Below, one piece after another: positions 1 through 7,992 of a stretch of 64,000 bases of DNA; within the stretch, counting starts at the first letter, position 1; every line of letters begins with the position of its first letter. This DNA comes from Candidatus Desulfosporosinus nitrosoreducens (GTDB taxonomy: Bacteria > Bacillota > Desulfitobacteriia > Desulfitobacteriales > Desulfitobacteriaceae). The notes beneath the pieces were generated by a model. The model saw only the letters and a program-made list of their open reading frames with translations. It was not told where the DNA came from and made no database searches. A program made the position numbers and the translations under genes. Location of the stretch: positions 1 through 64,000 of the forward strand of contig NZ_JAVHUW010000084.1 in assembly GCF_030954495.1 (NCBI RefSeq), given 5' to 3'.

Positions 1-2
1 AT

Positions 3-40
3 AAAGAAAAATAATCCCCACTTTGCAATTAAGTGAGGAT
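3..40 (-). terminator. Rho-independent terminator, minus strand
   Basis: Arms 14-23 and 31-40 pair over 10 positions (one G·T). Read on the minus strand, the hairpin is followed by a T-rich run (TTATTTTT). It lies beyond the dispersed repeat, downstream of the minus-strand DUF3231 gene, so it probably ends that transcript. Confidence 0.55.
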
Positions 41-56
41 CAGAGCCTTTCTCAAT

Positions 57-190
57 TTATCCGCTGACTAATCCGCGCTAGGACTCCCGCTTCGGCAAGC
101 GGTGAGTTAAGAGCGGCTAAGTCCCTGGATAAGGGCGACTAAGCTTCAGATGGAGTTAAAACTCCACCTGAATCAAGTCTTCTTTATCTG
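57..190. repeat. Dispersed hairpin repeat, copy 1 (full length)
   Basis: Two hairpin modules in tandem. Module A (about 61-127) nests a core hairpin (CCGCTT, loop CGGC, AAGCGG) inside outer arms related to GACTAATCCGC and GCGGCTAAGTC. Module B (about 143-173) is TTCAGATGGAGT, a TAAA loop, then ACTCCACCTGAA. Related copies lie at 41601-41662 (module B only) and 56138-56212 (module A only). Each copy sits at the 3' end of a gene. This one runs into the stop codon of the DUF3231 gene. The class is unknown; a REP- or MITE-like element is the best guess. Confidence 0.75.
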
Positions 191-1176
191 TTAACTGACT
201 GCGGAGGTCTTTCCAGCCAGCCTTCTTTAATCGATAATTTTATGCCATCTAAATAATAAAACTTCAAGTCGTTGGAAATTTTGGAGATCTTCAAGATCAA
301 ATCATTTCTAAGGCATGAGGTTATGGCCTGGGTTATCATAGTAAAACATAAAGTGCCTAAACACATATTGGCAAAGAAGAGCATTAATTTATCGGAAAAA
401 GGAGAGGCCTTGATATCAGCTATCTGAAAATCACTTGAGGCTGACACCGGAATATTTTCTTTGTCCAGAACATGAGTTAATACGTCTAACACTCTCTGCA
501 CTTCATCTCTGCCTCTGCTGAAGTGCTGCGAAATATGGTTGGACTTAGACAACTTGCTAAAGGATACGAGGATCATTTTGGAGAACTGTGCCCGGTTGAT
601 TATTTTGGAGAGATTAGCAATCTCGCTGACATTAATAGGTCTGGCCTCACCGAAAATGCCGCTTAAAAAGCTCATATCATTTACTAAATCGACATCGTTG
701 TCGATAGTTACTTTGGGGAAGCTTAAATGAACCCCCTTGGATATCTCAAGTTCAATCATAAGATTTTGCATCTCAATATTATGTTCCAGGCTGGATTGAA
801 AATACTCTCTGACATCGTTCCTGACACAATCAAACAGGGCGCTTGCATAAACATTTATTGAGAATAAAATCAGGTCATAGCAGAAGAACAAAATAAAAGT
901 ATCGGTAAATACTTTTGGTTCTTTCAAGCAGACGTCATCCTCTGTAAATCCCAAGGGAATAGAGATATTTTCCCCGGAGAGGAGATCCGTAAGGTAATTG
1001 ATGCCCTTTTCGCGCTGATTTAGCATCTTGCCGATAAGTCTCCTGATTTCACCGTCTTCTACGGTTTCCAATAAATATTCGAGAAATCTAATTTCCATAC
1101 TGTTTTTCATAAATGCAGTCCAAAGGCTGGAAATCTCGTTGGCTGTCAAGGCTTCCTTGCTCAGTTCAAGCCGCAT
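184..1176 (-). CDS. DUF3231 family protein (ferritin-like, spore-former type)
   Basis: 330 aa. The N-terminus has the family pattern (LTANEISSLWTAFMKNSM at about residues 10-27, followed by an EYLLETVEDGEI-type helix). The sequence is two related all-helical halves of about 165 residues, the usual DUF3231 layout, with conserved acidic/His helices of ferritin-like type. DUF3231 proteins are typical of endospore formers and their function is not established. The start is supported by AAAGGAG about 9 nt upstream on the minus strand. No partner gene is adjacent; the next gene is divergent. The 3' end abuts a dispersed hairpin repeat. The family call is confident, but no activity can be read from the sequence. 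Confidence 0.85.
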   Translation of the reverse strand: MRLELSKEALTANEISSLWTAFMKNSMEIRFLEYLLETVEDGEIRRLIGKMLNQREKGINYLTDLLSGENISIPLGFTEDDVCLKEPKVFTDTFILFFCYDLILFSINVYASALFDCVRNDVREYFQSSLEHNIEMQNLMIELEISKGVHLSFPKVTIDNDVDLVNDMSFLSGIFGEARPINVSEIANLSKIINRAQFSKMILVSFSKLSKSNHISQHFSRGRDEVQRVLDVLTHVLDKENIPVSASSDFQIADIKASPFSDKLMLFFANMCLGTLCFTMITQAITSCLRNDLILKISKISNDLKFYYLDGIKLSIKEGWLERPPQSVNR

Positions 1177-1356
1177 AATCTCAACTCCTTTCAGTTATTA
1201 TTACTCAAAGGACATATTTTATTTAGGAAATAAACCTGTAAAATCTCAGAGAAATTCCGCGCGGGGAAGAAACGTCACATTAACCATTAAATCACGGACA
1301 GATCACAGATAGAGCACGGAGCAAGCACCCCTCAAGATGTCCCAACTATATCAAGT

Positions 1357-1384
1357 CCTGCAAATCGTTGCGGGGCTGTTTTTT
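1357..1384 (+). terminator. Terminator-like hairpin in a divergent intergenic region
   Basis: CCTGCAA, loop ATCG, TTGCGGG, then CTG and six T. It points in the + direction, yet no + gene lies upstream (1177-1513 separates two divergent genes). It may end an unseen short transcript or be a relic. Apart from this hairpin and the PadR promoter the gap holds nothing I recognise. Confidence 0.4.
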
Positions 1385-1451
1385 ACAAATTTTCCAGAAA
1401 GCCTGACTTTAACCTGTTTGACAGGTGAGAGGTGAGAAGTGTTTAAAGCTG

Positions 1452-1499
1452 TTGACATCATCATTTATCATATGTTATTATTAACATATGATAAATGAT
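1452..1499 (+). promoter_or_regulatory. PadR promoter with palindromic operator
   Basis: TTGACA at 1452-1457 and TATTAT at 1476-1481 are separated by 18 bp. Positions 1460-1499 form a near-perfect palindrome with 18-bp arms (ATCATTTATCATATGTTA and its reverse complement) that covers the -10 region. It lies about 15 bp before the start of the PadR-type gene, so negative autoregulation is the natural inference. Confidence 0.75.
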
Positions 1500-1513
1500 A
1501 GAGGTGCTGCACA

Positions 1514-2428
1514 ATGTCAATTAAATACGCGATTTTAGGAATTTTAAGCTGCAAGTCCTTAACCGGATACGATTTGAAAAAAATTATTCAGGATTCGCCT
1601 TTCATGCATTGGTCCGGCAACAATAATCAAATCTATAAATCTTTAGTAGAGCTTTTAGATGAAGGCTATGTGACAAATGAAGTTCAGCATCAGGAAAGCT
1701 CTCCTTCCAAAAAAGTTTATACAATTACTAAAGAGGGATTAGCCGAGCTCAAGGAATGGGTGCTTATTTCGCCTGAGCCTCCGGAATTTAAAAAACCATT
1801 TTTAGTCCAGCTTGCCTGGGGGGATCAACTGAATGCCGGTGAGCTAAGTGCTTTATTGTCTCAATACGCATATGAAATCAAAATGCAGATTTTAGCGCAG
1901 CAGGAAATAAGACGCAGGGGCAGTTTTTCTCCCGCCAGGACTCCAAGAGAAGAACTTATATGGAAGATGATTCACCAAAATATCATCTCTTCCTACGAAA
2001 ATGAGTTGGAATGGCTGAAAAAGCTGGGCACTGAGCTTGGCGACTATAACGGGGAGGCCAAAACAATGAATTATGCTGTTATCGAAAAAAACGCTCAAAA
2101 ATATATCGAATGTGCCTCAGCAGCAACACCAATCCGCAATGAGCAAAACGCCTTGGATTTAATTGGCGCTTGTTTTGAGAATGACACCAATCGCTTAATG
2201 ATTGGCGCGGAAGCCTTGGAGGATGATTTTTTCAAGCTGAGGACAGGACTGGCGGGAAGCATATTGCAAAAATTCGTAAATTACCATGTAAAAACAGCGG
2301 TTCTGCTGGCAGACCCCCAGGAAATTAAAGGGAAATTCAAAGAGCTTTGGGCTGAGGCTAATAAAGGAAACAGCTTTCGGCTATTTAATAACCGCACTGA
2401 AGCTGAAAACTGGCTTATAAATTCATAG
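1514..2428 (+). CDS. PadR-family transcriptional regulator fused to a DUF4180 domain
   Basis: 304 aa. Residues 1-85 are a PadR winged helix (MSIKYAILGILSCKSLTGYDL; a GxVxxE-like wing region before KKVYTITKEGL). Residues 90-170 are the helical PadR C-terminal region used for dimerisation. Residues 185-304 form a DUF4180 domain (RLMIGAEALEDDFFKLRTGL; KFVNYHVKTAVLL). PadR proteins are usually repressors of efflux or stress genes; the role of DUF4180 is unknown. GAGGTG precedes the ATG. A perfect 18-bp-arm palindrome overlaps the promoter. At 2051-2068 there is an in-frame internal GGGGAGG, 8 nt and ATG (codon 185) exactly at the domain boundary, so a free DUF4180 product is possible. The EFR1 gene follows after 85 bp and may be a target. 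Confidence 0.88.
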   Translation: MSIKYAILGILSCKSLTGYDLKKIIQDSPFMHWSGNNNQIYKSLVELLDEGYVTNEVQHQESSPSKKVYTITKEGLAELKEWVLISPEPPEFKKPFLVQLAWGDQLNAGELSALLSQYAYEIKMQILAQQEIRRRGSFSPARTPREELIWKMIHQNIISSYENELEWLKKLGTELGDYNGEAKTMNYAVIEKNAQKYIECASAATPIRNEQNALDLIGACFENDTNRLMIGAEALEDDFFKLRTGLAGSILQKFVNYHVKTAVLLADPQEIKGKFKELWAEANKGNSFRLFNNRTEAENWLINS

Positions 2429-2513
2429 CAAAAGGACAAACATAAAATGTCCTGCTAATTGTTTCCTGGAAACTTAATGGTTTTAAGCAATTTAGCCATA
2501 GAAAGGAATTCAG

Positions 2514-3311
2514 ATGAATACCACAATATTCTACTTTACAGGTACGGGCAACAGCTTGAAAGTGTCTAAAGATCTGGCACAATACCTTGAGAATGTAAAG
2601 TTAGTGCAAATCAGACAGGAAAGGCTATCTCAACCGCTGGTTACTGATGCGGAGGTTATTGGTTTCATATTGCCGACAATTTTTAGCGGCATACCCAAAC
2701 TGGTAGGTCAATTTATCCAACATTTGGAGATCGTCGGCTCATCGCCCTATATCTTTGTCGTTTCCACCCATGGAGACCGCCAGGGTGCGGGAATTGTTTC
2801 CGAGCAAATTGCCAGGCTTCTGGCCGCCAAAGAGCTTGCTTTAGCGGCATGTTTTGCTGTGCAAATGCCGCATAATGTGCCGGCAAGGGATCATCTGACA
2901 ACGGCACAAGAGAAAAGTCGACTCTTCGCCGACGAAGCCAGGCAAATTCCTCAGATTGCGGAGAGCATCCGTAAATTCCAAAGGATTCCGCCTAAAAATA
3001 AAAAACTCAAGAGCTTCTTTGAACGTCTAACGTATAATGGCGGTTATAATTCGGCCAAAACCTCCTTGGATAAAGGTTTTTATGTGGAGGAAAGGTGTGT
3101 CAGTTGTTCAAACTGCAGTAAGATTTGCCCGGCTCATAACATCGAAATGGTTAATGGCAAGCCGAAATGGAAGTCGGAAAATTGTCAATTCTGCTTTGCC
3201 TGTCTGCAATGGTGCCCCCAGAGGGCGATTCAATACAAGAAGGGAACTATAGGCGTGGAGCGTTACCACCATCCGGAGATAAAAGCAAGTGAATTATTTT
3301 ACACTGAATAG
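2514..3311 (+). CDS. EFR1-type flavodoxin/ferredoxin fusion protein
   Basis: 265 aa. An N-terminal flavodoxin fold (phosphate-binding loop YFTGTGNSLK at residues 7-16) is followed by two [4Fe-4S] motifs near the C-terminus: C195-x2-C198-x2-C201-x3-C205 and a second CxxCxxCxxxC set at about 223-233, each ending in Cys-Pro. This is the EFR1 (EFR1 family ferrodoxin) architecture common in anaerobes, where an FMN-like domain and two clusters probably shuttle electrons; the physiological partner is not known. GAAAGGAATTC precedes the ATG. It lies 85 bp after the PadR-DUF4180 gene on the same strand and may be co-transcribed with it. A strong bidirectional terminator follows. Confidence 0.85.
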   Translation: MNTTIFYFTGTGNSLKVSKDLAQYLENVKLVQIRQERLSQPLVTDAEVIGFILPTIFSGIPKLVGQFIQHLEIVGSSPYIFVVSTHGDRQGAGIVSEQIARLLAAKELALAACFAVQMPHNVPARDHLTTAQEKSRLFADEARQIPQIAESIRKFQRIPPKNKKLKSFFERLTYNGGYNSAKTSLDKGFYVEERCVSCSNCSKICPAHNIEMVNGKPKWKSENCQFCFACLQWCPQRAIQYKKGTIGVERYHHPEIKASELFYTE

Positions 3312-3521
3312 TGAATAAGGAATAGCTGCCCCGCAAAATCTATTCCGCAAAAACGCCCCCTAAAACAACAATCTGTAAAACAATCTGAAAAAGGCGATCC
3401 CTTTTTACCGTCTGCCGGTGCTGCGCTAAGCAACAGGGTGTCTACCTTGAAAATTCCAGATTGCGCTGGTAACCCGCGGCAGCCGGGGGCTGAGCAAAGG
3501 CTCCGCCTTAGCGATACATTA

Positions 3522-3554
3522 AAAGCTTGACGAGTAGTAAAATCGTCAAGCTTT
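3522..3554. terminator. Bidirectional terminator between convergent genes
   Basis: Perfect 12-bp arms (AAAGCTTGACGA and TCGTCAAGCTTT) with short T-rich sequence on both sides, located between the EFR1 gene (+) and the DUF169 gene (-). Confidence 0.8.
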
Positions 3555-3598
3555 CTATTTCCGCGAGTATCCTAAACTTGCTGCGAAGTTGCGGGTGT

Positions 3599-4318
3599 CT
3601 AACGGTCCCTTAATTTTAGCCATTCTTCTTTGGTCAGGAAACTTTCCTCCACTTCCGCTTCCAGTTCAACAAAGCGTTTGTAGGGGAGGCTAAAGGTCAA
3701 CAAGTCCTTGTCTATAAAACGCCGCGCTGAAATATCCGTAAGTCCGACGATCGCTTTGGGGTTATCCAAGGAATTTTGGGCAATGGTTTCGAGGATTGTT
3801 TGGTGGCAGCCGGCAGCAGAATAGAGGATGGCATTGTCTTTGGTAGGTCTGTCATAGTTGGCAAACATGACACAGGCTGAAAGCTGGTCCGGGTTAACAA
3901 AGAAAATGACAGCTTGAGGATGTTCATCTTCGCCGACTTGATTTAAAGGTTTGAAAACAACATAGTTTGTGGGGATTTGAACCTTAGGAAGCTGTGCTGT
4001 AAAACCTCGGGCCATTTCCGGGTTTTTGCGGTGAAATTCTCCCGGAATATTGCGCTCAGGCAATCCTGTGGAAAGAAAATATTCAATATAGCCAGGCTCG
4101 AAACTTTGGAAACCAAGGCCGACGGCCCCGCCGCGGCAGCCGGTGGTTTTTTCATCGAAGACGGCAGTGTGGCCTTGGGCCGCTTTAAATAGAACTGAAG
4201 CCACACAGCCCCATTTTCCCTCCTTAAATTGGATGGCTCCTGCGGGCTTTTCATTTGACCAGAGAACGGCAACCGGTGAATATTTGCTTTTGATAGCTGC
4301 GGCAATTTTACTTTCCAT
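3599..4318 (-). CDS. DUF169 family protein
   Basis: 239 aa. Typical DUF169 features: an early KYSPVAVLW strand, the Cys region KWGCVASVLFKAA, a Gly-rich TTGCRGGAVGLGF block at about residues 58-70, and a late SAAGCHQTI segment. The family is frequent in anaerobic bacteria and archaea; function is unknown, although the conserved cysteines suggest a cofactor or metal. The open frame extends 25 codons further upstream, but AAGGAGG on the minus strand is spaced for the ATG at 4318, so that start is chosen. It stands alone between a convergent gene and an upstream minus-strand MarR gene, from which it is separated by about 220 bp. Confidence 0.85.
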   Translation of the reverse strand: MESKIAAAIKSKYSPVAVLWSNEKPAGAIQFKEGKWGCVASVLFKAAQGHTAVFDEKTTGCRGGAVGLGFQSFEPGYIEYFLSTGLPERNIPGEFHRKNPEMARGFTAQLPKVQIPTNYVVFKPLNQVGEDEHPQAVIFFVNPDQLSACVMFANYDRPTKDNAILYSAAGCHQTILETIAQNSLDNPKAIVGLTDISARRFIDKDLLTFSLPYKRFVELEAEVEESFLTKEEWLKLRDR

Positions 4319-4536
4319 ACAGATCTCCCTCCTTAAAATATACTGCTCAATAAGTTCGCTCCGGCTTAAGCAAATCCTGTCGCTGAAATGCAAATATTTC
4401 GAAAATTATTTGTACGCTTGCTAAAAACCAGGCGTAAAGAGTGGATTCAATCACGTTTACACATGGTTTTTGTAAAAACTTAAAAAATACTGGCAGGCAA
4501 CAGTCCTATTTTTTTCTGGCGCAGCCCTGTCCAGGT

Positions 4537-5031
4537 CTAGAGCTTCGTCAATAAATCATCTAAAAAATTACCGATTACCTGTAATTCATCTTTGCCGTAT
4601 TGAGTCAGAATAGCTATGATTCTTTCATTTTCCAGGTCGTGGAGTTGTTTATGGATTTCATAAATTTTTTTGCCAGGGGCTGTCAGGGTATAATAAATTT
4701 CTTTGCGGTTGTCTTCCAGGTGATTTGCTTTGATGAGTTCTTTTTCCAATAATTTAGAAGTTATTTTGGAGATAGCCCCTTTGGTCATACTCAATTCCTT
4801 GGCAATAAAGGTGGCATTGGGCAATTGGCGTTTTCCGATACAATCAATAACGTGAATTTCCGAAAGCATGAGGTTTTTGGTTAAGATGAATTTATAATCG
4901 TGTTTATCAGATTGGCTCAGTAAATCTGTAAACGATTTTTCATGGCTTTCCGCGTAATCGTTGATAAGATCAAAAAAGGATACTAATTTATTGATGATCA
5001 CAGTTATCTCCCGTGCCGGTGCGTTGTTCAT
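4537..5031 (-). CDS. MarR-family transcriptional regulator
   Basis: 164 aa winged-helix protein. The HTH is ATFIAKELSMTKGAISKITSKLLEKELI, and the wing carries the family's Asp-Asn-Arg-Lys (EDNRKEIYYTLT). Helices at both ends would form the dimer interface. The frame is open further upstream, but AAAGGAG lies about 10 nt before the ATG at 5031. It is divergent from the cyclase gene at 5199. The shared intergenic region holds an inverted repeat ATTTCCTGTAAA/TTTACAAGGAAAT and a second TTTCCTGGGAAA palindrome, which are good operator candidates, so it probably controls the cyclase gene and itself (inference). Confidence 0.88.
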   Translation of the reverse strand: MNNAPAREITVIINKLVSFFDLINDYAESHEKSFTDLLSQSDKHDYKFILTKNLMLSEIHVIDCIGKRQLPNATFIAKELSMTKGAISKITSKLLEKELIKANHLEDNRKEIYYTLTAPGKKIYEIHKQLHDLENERIIAILTQYGKDELQVIGNFLDDLLTKL

Positions 5032-5094
5032 TCTGGGGAACTCCTTTGCTGATTTTAGTTTCGGTGGAAACGATATAATTATACAACAACCATA

Positions 5095-5172
5095 ATTTCC
5101 TGTAAATAGCGGCAAAATAATAGTTTACAAGGAAATAATACTGTGTTAATATCATATTATTTCCTGGGAAAT
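5095..5172 (+). promoter_or_regulatory. Divergent MarR/cyclase promoter with operator-like repeats
   Basis: TTTACA at 5124-5129, 17 bp, TAATAT at 5147-5152 would drive the cyclase gene. The -35 lies in the right arm of an inverted repeat (5095-5106 and 5124-5136). A second palindrome, TTTCCTGGGAAA, lies at 5160-5171, just before the ribosome binding site. The shared TTTCC/GGAAA half-site suggests one regulator, probably the adjacent MarR protein. Confidence 0.6.
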
Positions 5173-5198
5173 TAAATTTTTAGTTGGGAGGCATCCGT

Positions 5199-5777
5199 AT
5201 GAGATATGATTTAAGCTTTAAAGTTGATAAAAAAGTACTGGAAGCGCTGGGGATATTTGCGCAAAGTGTTGGCCAGAGTACAGAGAAAGCCGGTCACGTT
5301 GGGACTCATTTCGATGTTATGGATAAGGAATTTCCCCTGGAAAAGATGATCACCAAAGGCAGAGTCTTTGATGTAAGCAACCTGAAAAGCGGAGAAGTGA
5401 ACCTCAAAGATATCGATTTGAGCCTCATACAACCCAATGATTTTGTCATGTTTTACTCCGGAATCTTAAAAAAATATGGTTATGGGACAAAAGAATACTT
5501 TTCCACTTATCTTGAGCTTGCCGATGAATTAATCGACGCCTTGATTGCCCAAAAAGTGAGTTTTATCGGAGTAGACATGGGAGGCGCCAAACAGCCTAAA
5601 GACCATCCAAGGATTGATCAGTATTGCGCCGATAGAGGAATATTTATCATTGAAAATCTTAACAATCTGGATTTGCTCTCTGAGGAGACAAAAGGCAAAC
5701 CCTTTACCGTCTATACTTTTCCCGTGAATATGAGCGGATTTTCGGGGCTCCCTTGCAGAGTTGTGGCGGAAACCTGA
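5199..5777 (+). CDS. Cyclase family (kynurenine formamidase-like) metal hydrolase
   Basis: 192 aa of the PF04199 cyclase/KynB-like fold. The metal-binding start motif is GHVGTHFDVMDKEF at about residues 30-43. The canonical motif is HxGTHxDxPxH, so HxGTHxD is present but the following Pro-x-His is not, and activity may differ from KynB. A later FIGVDMGGAKQPKDHP region matches the family's second conserved block. GGGAGG places the start at ATG 5199 rather than at the TTG five codons earlier. The gene is divergent from a MarR gene with shared operator-like repeats, and a strong terminator follows. The substrate is unknown. Confidence 0.75.
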   Translation: MRYDLSFKVDKKVLEALGIFAQSVGQSTEKAGHVGTHFDVMDKEFPLEKMITKGRVFDVSNLKSGEVNLKDIDLSLIQPNDFVMFYSGILKKYGYGTKEYFSTYLELADELIDALIAQKVSFIGVDMGGAKQPKDHPRIDQYCADRGIFIIENLNNLDLLSEETKGKPFTVYTFPVNMSGFSGLPCRVVAET

Positions 5778-5832
5778 TCTCTCCTGGCTTCGTACAGCTC
5801 ATTTTTAAAATGAAAAGGGATAACTAAAGGCA

Positions 5833-5875
5833 ACAAAGGCAAGGGACATAAATCAGACCTTGCCTTTGTTTTCCT
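5833..5875 (+). terminator. Rho-independent terminator
   Basis: Perfect 12-bp stem (ACAAAGGCAAGG at 5833-5844, CCTTGCCTTTGT at 5858-5869) followed by TTTTCC. It ends the cyclase transcript just before the convergent hydrolase gene. Confidence 0.88.
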
Positions 5876-5898
5876 CCATGACGTTAATGCTTGAAAAG

Positions 5899-6540
5899 CT
5901 ATTCTTGATAAGCTTTCACCAGTTCGGCAGTTGACATAAGCTTGACCTCAATATTTGCCATTTCCTCAAGCCCTTTAGCATAGAGCTGGGACATTGCGTC
6001 ACGGGCCAGTATGATTTTAAAATCTCTCTCACTTGCCTCGTATATACTGGTTCTGGGACAATTAGGGAAATTGCAGCCTCCGAAAATCAGAGTGTCAACC
6101 TGGCGTTCCCGCAAAAACGTTTCTAAGTCTGTTTTATAAAAAGCGCCCCAGCGCGGTTTATACATAATCCACTCCTGGTCGCCGCATTGTTGAAATTCAC
6201 CTTTTAAAAGCAAAGGAAAATCTAAAAAGGTTTTAGGCGGTGTTAAAGCGTCAAGAATTTCCGCACCTTCGGAAAAAGGCGTGACAATTTTATGGCCTGA
6301 TTGCACAACCGATTTCCGGCATAAATCAACATTCGAACCGTCTTCTTCATATAACCGGATCACATGGATGATGGGAACCCGGGAGATTCTGGCCTGGTTC
6401 AATAAGGTGACGAGATTATCTTGGAGAGCATAGCTTCCCTTTATTTCAGCAATGGCCTTAGGCAGTACGAAATCATTTTGCATGTCAATTATTATAATTG
6501 CCGAAGATTTTAAGTTTGGTTCCGTATAATTATTCTTCAC
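5899..6540 (-). CDS. Isochorismatase-family cysteine hydrolase
   Basis: 213 aa. Catalytic triad candidates of the family are visible: D19 in IIIIDMQNDFV, the Lys of the LLLKGEFQQ-like strand, and C161 in FGGCNFPNCPRTSIYEA (the block before the TSxxEA helix). Family members include amidases such as nicotinamidase as well as isochorismatases; nothing here fixes the substrate. The start codon is GTG (6540) with AGAGGGGG upstream. It converges on the cyclase gene across a terminator and stands alone. Confidence 0.85.
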   Translation of the reverse strand: MKNNYTEPNLKSSAIIIIDMQNDFVLPKAIAEIKGSYALQDNLVTLLNQARISRVPIIHVIRLYEEDGSNVDLCRKSVVQSGHKIVTPFSEGAEILDALTPPKTFLDFPLLLKGEFQQCGDQEWIMYKPRWGAFYKTDLETFLRERQVDTLIFGGCNFPNCPRTSIYEASERDFKIILARDAMSQLYAKGLEEMANIEVKLMSTAELVKAYQE

Positions 6541-6898
6541 CGTTAAATTTGCCCCCTCTTTTCCGCTGAATAAGGCCTAAGCCTAGCTGCCTCTTGCCGT
6601 CCACTGTTCAGGAATTATCATTGCGATAGTCTTTCTCTAACATCAATTATAGCGCAACTTTGAGGAAAAAGAGCACCCCTTGAGTTATGGAGCAAATATA
6701 ACCGTAGTAAATACCGGCCTGACTAACATATCAGGCAATTAATGCCGCTAAAGGTTTTGGGTTAAATTAATGTTTGAAGGATTAATTAGTATTTGAATAC
6801 TTGACAGCTGTAAGGCAATATGAAGACTATAGTTTAAAGCTTTGCAGACCGTTAAACTAAAATTTAAGCTTTCCGGAGAAATGAGGGAGGAATTCATC
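6541..6898. other. Divergent intergenic region, hydrolase/nitroreductase
   Basis: 358 bp without a gene. TTGACA at 6801-6806 with a weak -10 near 6825-6833 could serve the nitroreductase gene. GTATTTGAATAC is a small palindrome near 6789-6800. I see nothing else of note. Confidence 0.35.
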
Positions 6899-7459
6899 AT
6901 GGACAATCCAACCCTGAGAGTCATCAGACAGCGCAGAAGCATTAGGAGTTTTAAGGATGAAAAAATAAAGGACGAAGAGTTAAAGGCCATTGTGGAAGCA
7001 GGAAATTATGCCCCTTACGCGGAGGAAGGATCACGGTATATCACGGTGATTCAAAATAAGAACTTGTTGCATAAGCTAAACTCTATCGCAAAAGAGGTTG
7101 CCCAAACTATGGCTCTTGAAGGTTTACGGAAATTAGGCCGTGATGAGAACTTTCATAGCCTCTATGGTGCCCCCACGCTTCTTATTATTTCCGGCAGGGA
7201 ACAATCGGTAAGTCCTGAAGCGGATTGTGCGGCGGCAACCCAGAACATTCTGCTTGCCGCCGAGTCTATGGAGATAGGATCATGCTGGATATTTTTCGAC
7301 CTGCTTGCCTTTTTTTCACCGCAAGGCGCTGAATTGAGGTCTGAACTAAAAATACCCGCCGGTTTTAAGCCCTATACCTCAGTGGCTCTTGGCTATAAAA
7401 ACAGCAGGGAAGACGATATGCCGGACCGGAATCTGAGCAATGTTACCTTCGTTAGATGA
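6899..7459 (+). CDS. Nitroreductase-family FMN protein
   Basis: 186 aa, the usual compact length. The N-terminal RQRRSIRSF block (FMN phosphate contact), the GNYAPYAEEGSRY segment, and the C-terminal PYTSVALGYKN are nitroreductase hallmarks. These are usually homodimeric FMN enzymes that reduce nitro-aromatics, quinones or flavins with NAD(P)H. The open frame runs 19 codons further upstream, but AGGGAGG is spaced for the ATG at 6899. It is monocistronic, with a terminator 37 bp after the stop. Confidence 0.87.
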   Translation: MDNPTLRVIRQRRSIRSFKDEKIKDEELKAIVEAGNYAPYAEEGSRYITVIQNKNLLHKLNSIAKEVAQTMALEGLRKLGRDENFHSLYGAPTLLIISGREQSVSPEADCAAATQNILLAAESMEIGSCWIFFDLLAFFSPQGAELRSELKIPAGFKPYTSVALGYKNSREDDMPDRNLSNVTFVR

Positions 7460-7495
7460 TGGGACGTAGGGCAATTAAAAACTGTTATTATGTTA

Positions 7496-7528
7496 AAAGG
7501 AGAGCGTTAAGCCCTCCTTATTTTGTTT
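7496..7528 (+). terminator. Terminator after nitroreductase gene
   Basis: AAGGAG and CTCCTT arms with inner GC/GC pairs around a GTTAA loop, followed by ATTTTGTTT. It is also T-flanked on the minus strand, so it may act both ways. Confidence 0.65.
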
Positions 7529-7740
7529 ACTCCGATAAGAGTGGGTCTTAAACAAAACCAGAGCAAGGCAAAAAATCCGAAACAGAACAGGAGATAAACT
7601 CCTCCTATATAATGCTCCATAATATGGAAAGTATCGATGCCTCGTAAATAAATTGGCCAAAACCATACTTTTACATAGGGTGCTTCGGTTGGGAAGCTCT
7701 GAATGATTGAAGAGTGAGTTAGTCTTTTGCGTGATATATG
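7509..7740 (-). pseudogene. Possible membrane-protein remnant
   Basis: A minus-strand frame is open for 77 codons and ends in the loop of the 7496-7528 hairpin, as a real gene would. It encodes an aromatic stretch (KVWFWPIYLRGIDTFHIM) followed by a hydrophobic helix (GGVYLLFCFGFFALLWFCL). The only ATG (7620) has no ribosome binding site, and a stop blocks extension upstream. I cannot name a family. It may be a decayed gene end or a chance frame. Confidence 0.2.
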
Positions 7741-7747
7741 TTACTAT

Positions 7748-7765
7748 TTCTAAGTTTTTTCTAAG
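7748..7765 (+). promoter_or_regulatory. TTCTAAG direct repeat, 11-bp spacing
   Basis: TTCTAAG at 7748-7754 and again at 7759-7765, exactly one helical turn apart and followed by GTTAAAG. This is the geometry of an OmpR-family response-regulator site. It lies 228 bp before the FtsX-like permease start. Otherwise 7530-7992 has no gene I can support. Confidence 0.4.
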
Positions 7766-7992
7766 ATAAAAATGTTAAAGTTGTTTGAAAAATATAGTAG
7801 GGGATTGAGAGTGGGGAGAAACAGATGAAGGAGTTGTCACCTTGGGACGGTTAACTGGGCGAAAGGTGGAAGGGATACGTCCATCTTGGGGGGCAAAATG
7901 GCTCTTTGGTTATGGTTGAAATATCGAAAGAAGGAAGCAGTTCTTTGGAACGAATAAACAAGATGAAATGATTGGTGGAAGGAGGAGAAAAG

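Noticed and set aside
7825..7960. Short frames starting ATGAAGGAGTTG and ATGGCTCTTTGG before the FtsX-like permease
   Set aside because: Nine and nineteen codons, no recognisable product, and only loose ribosome sites.
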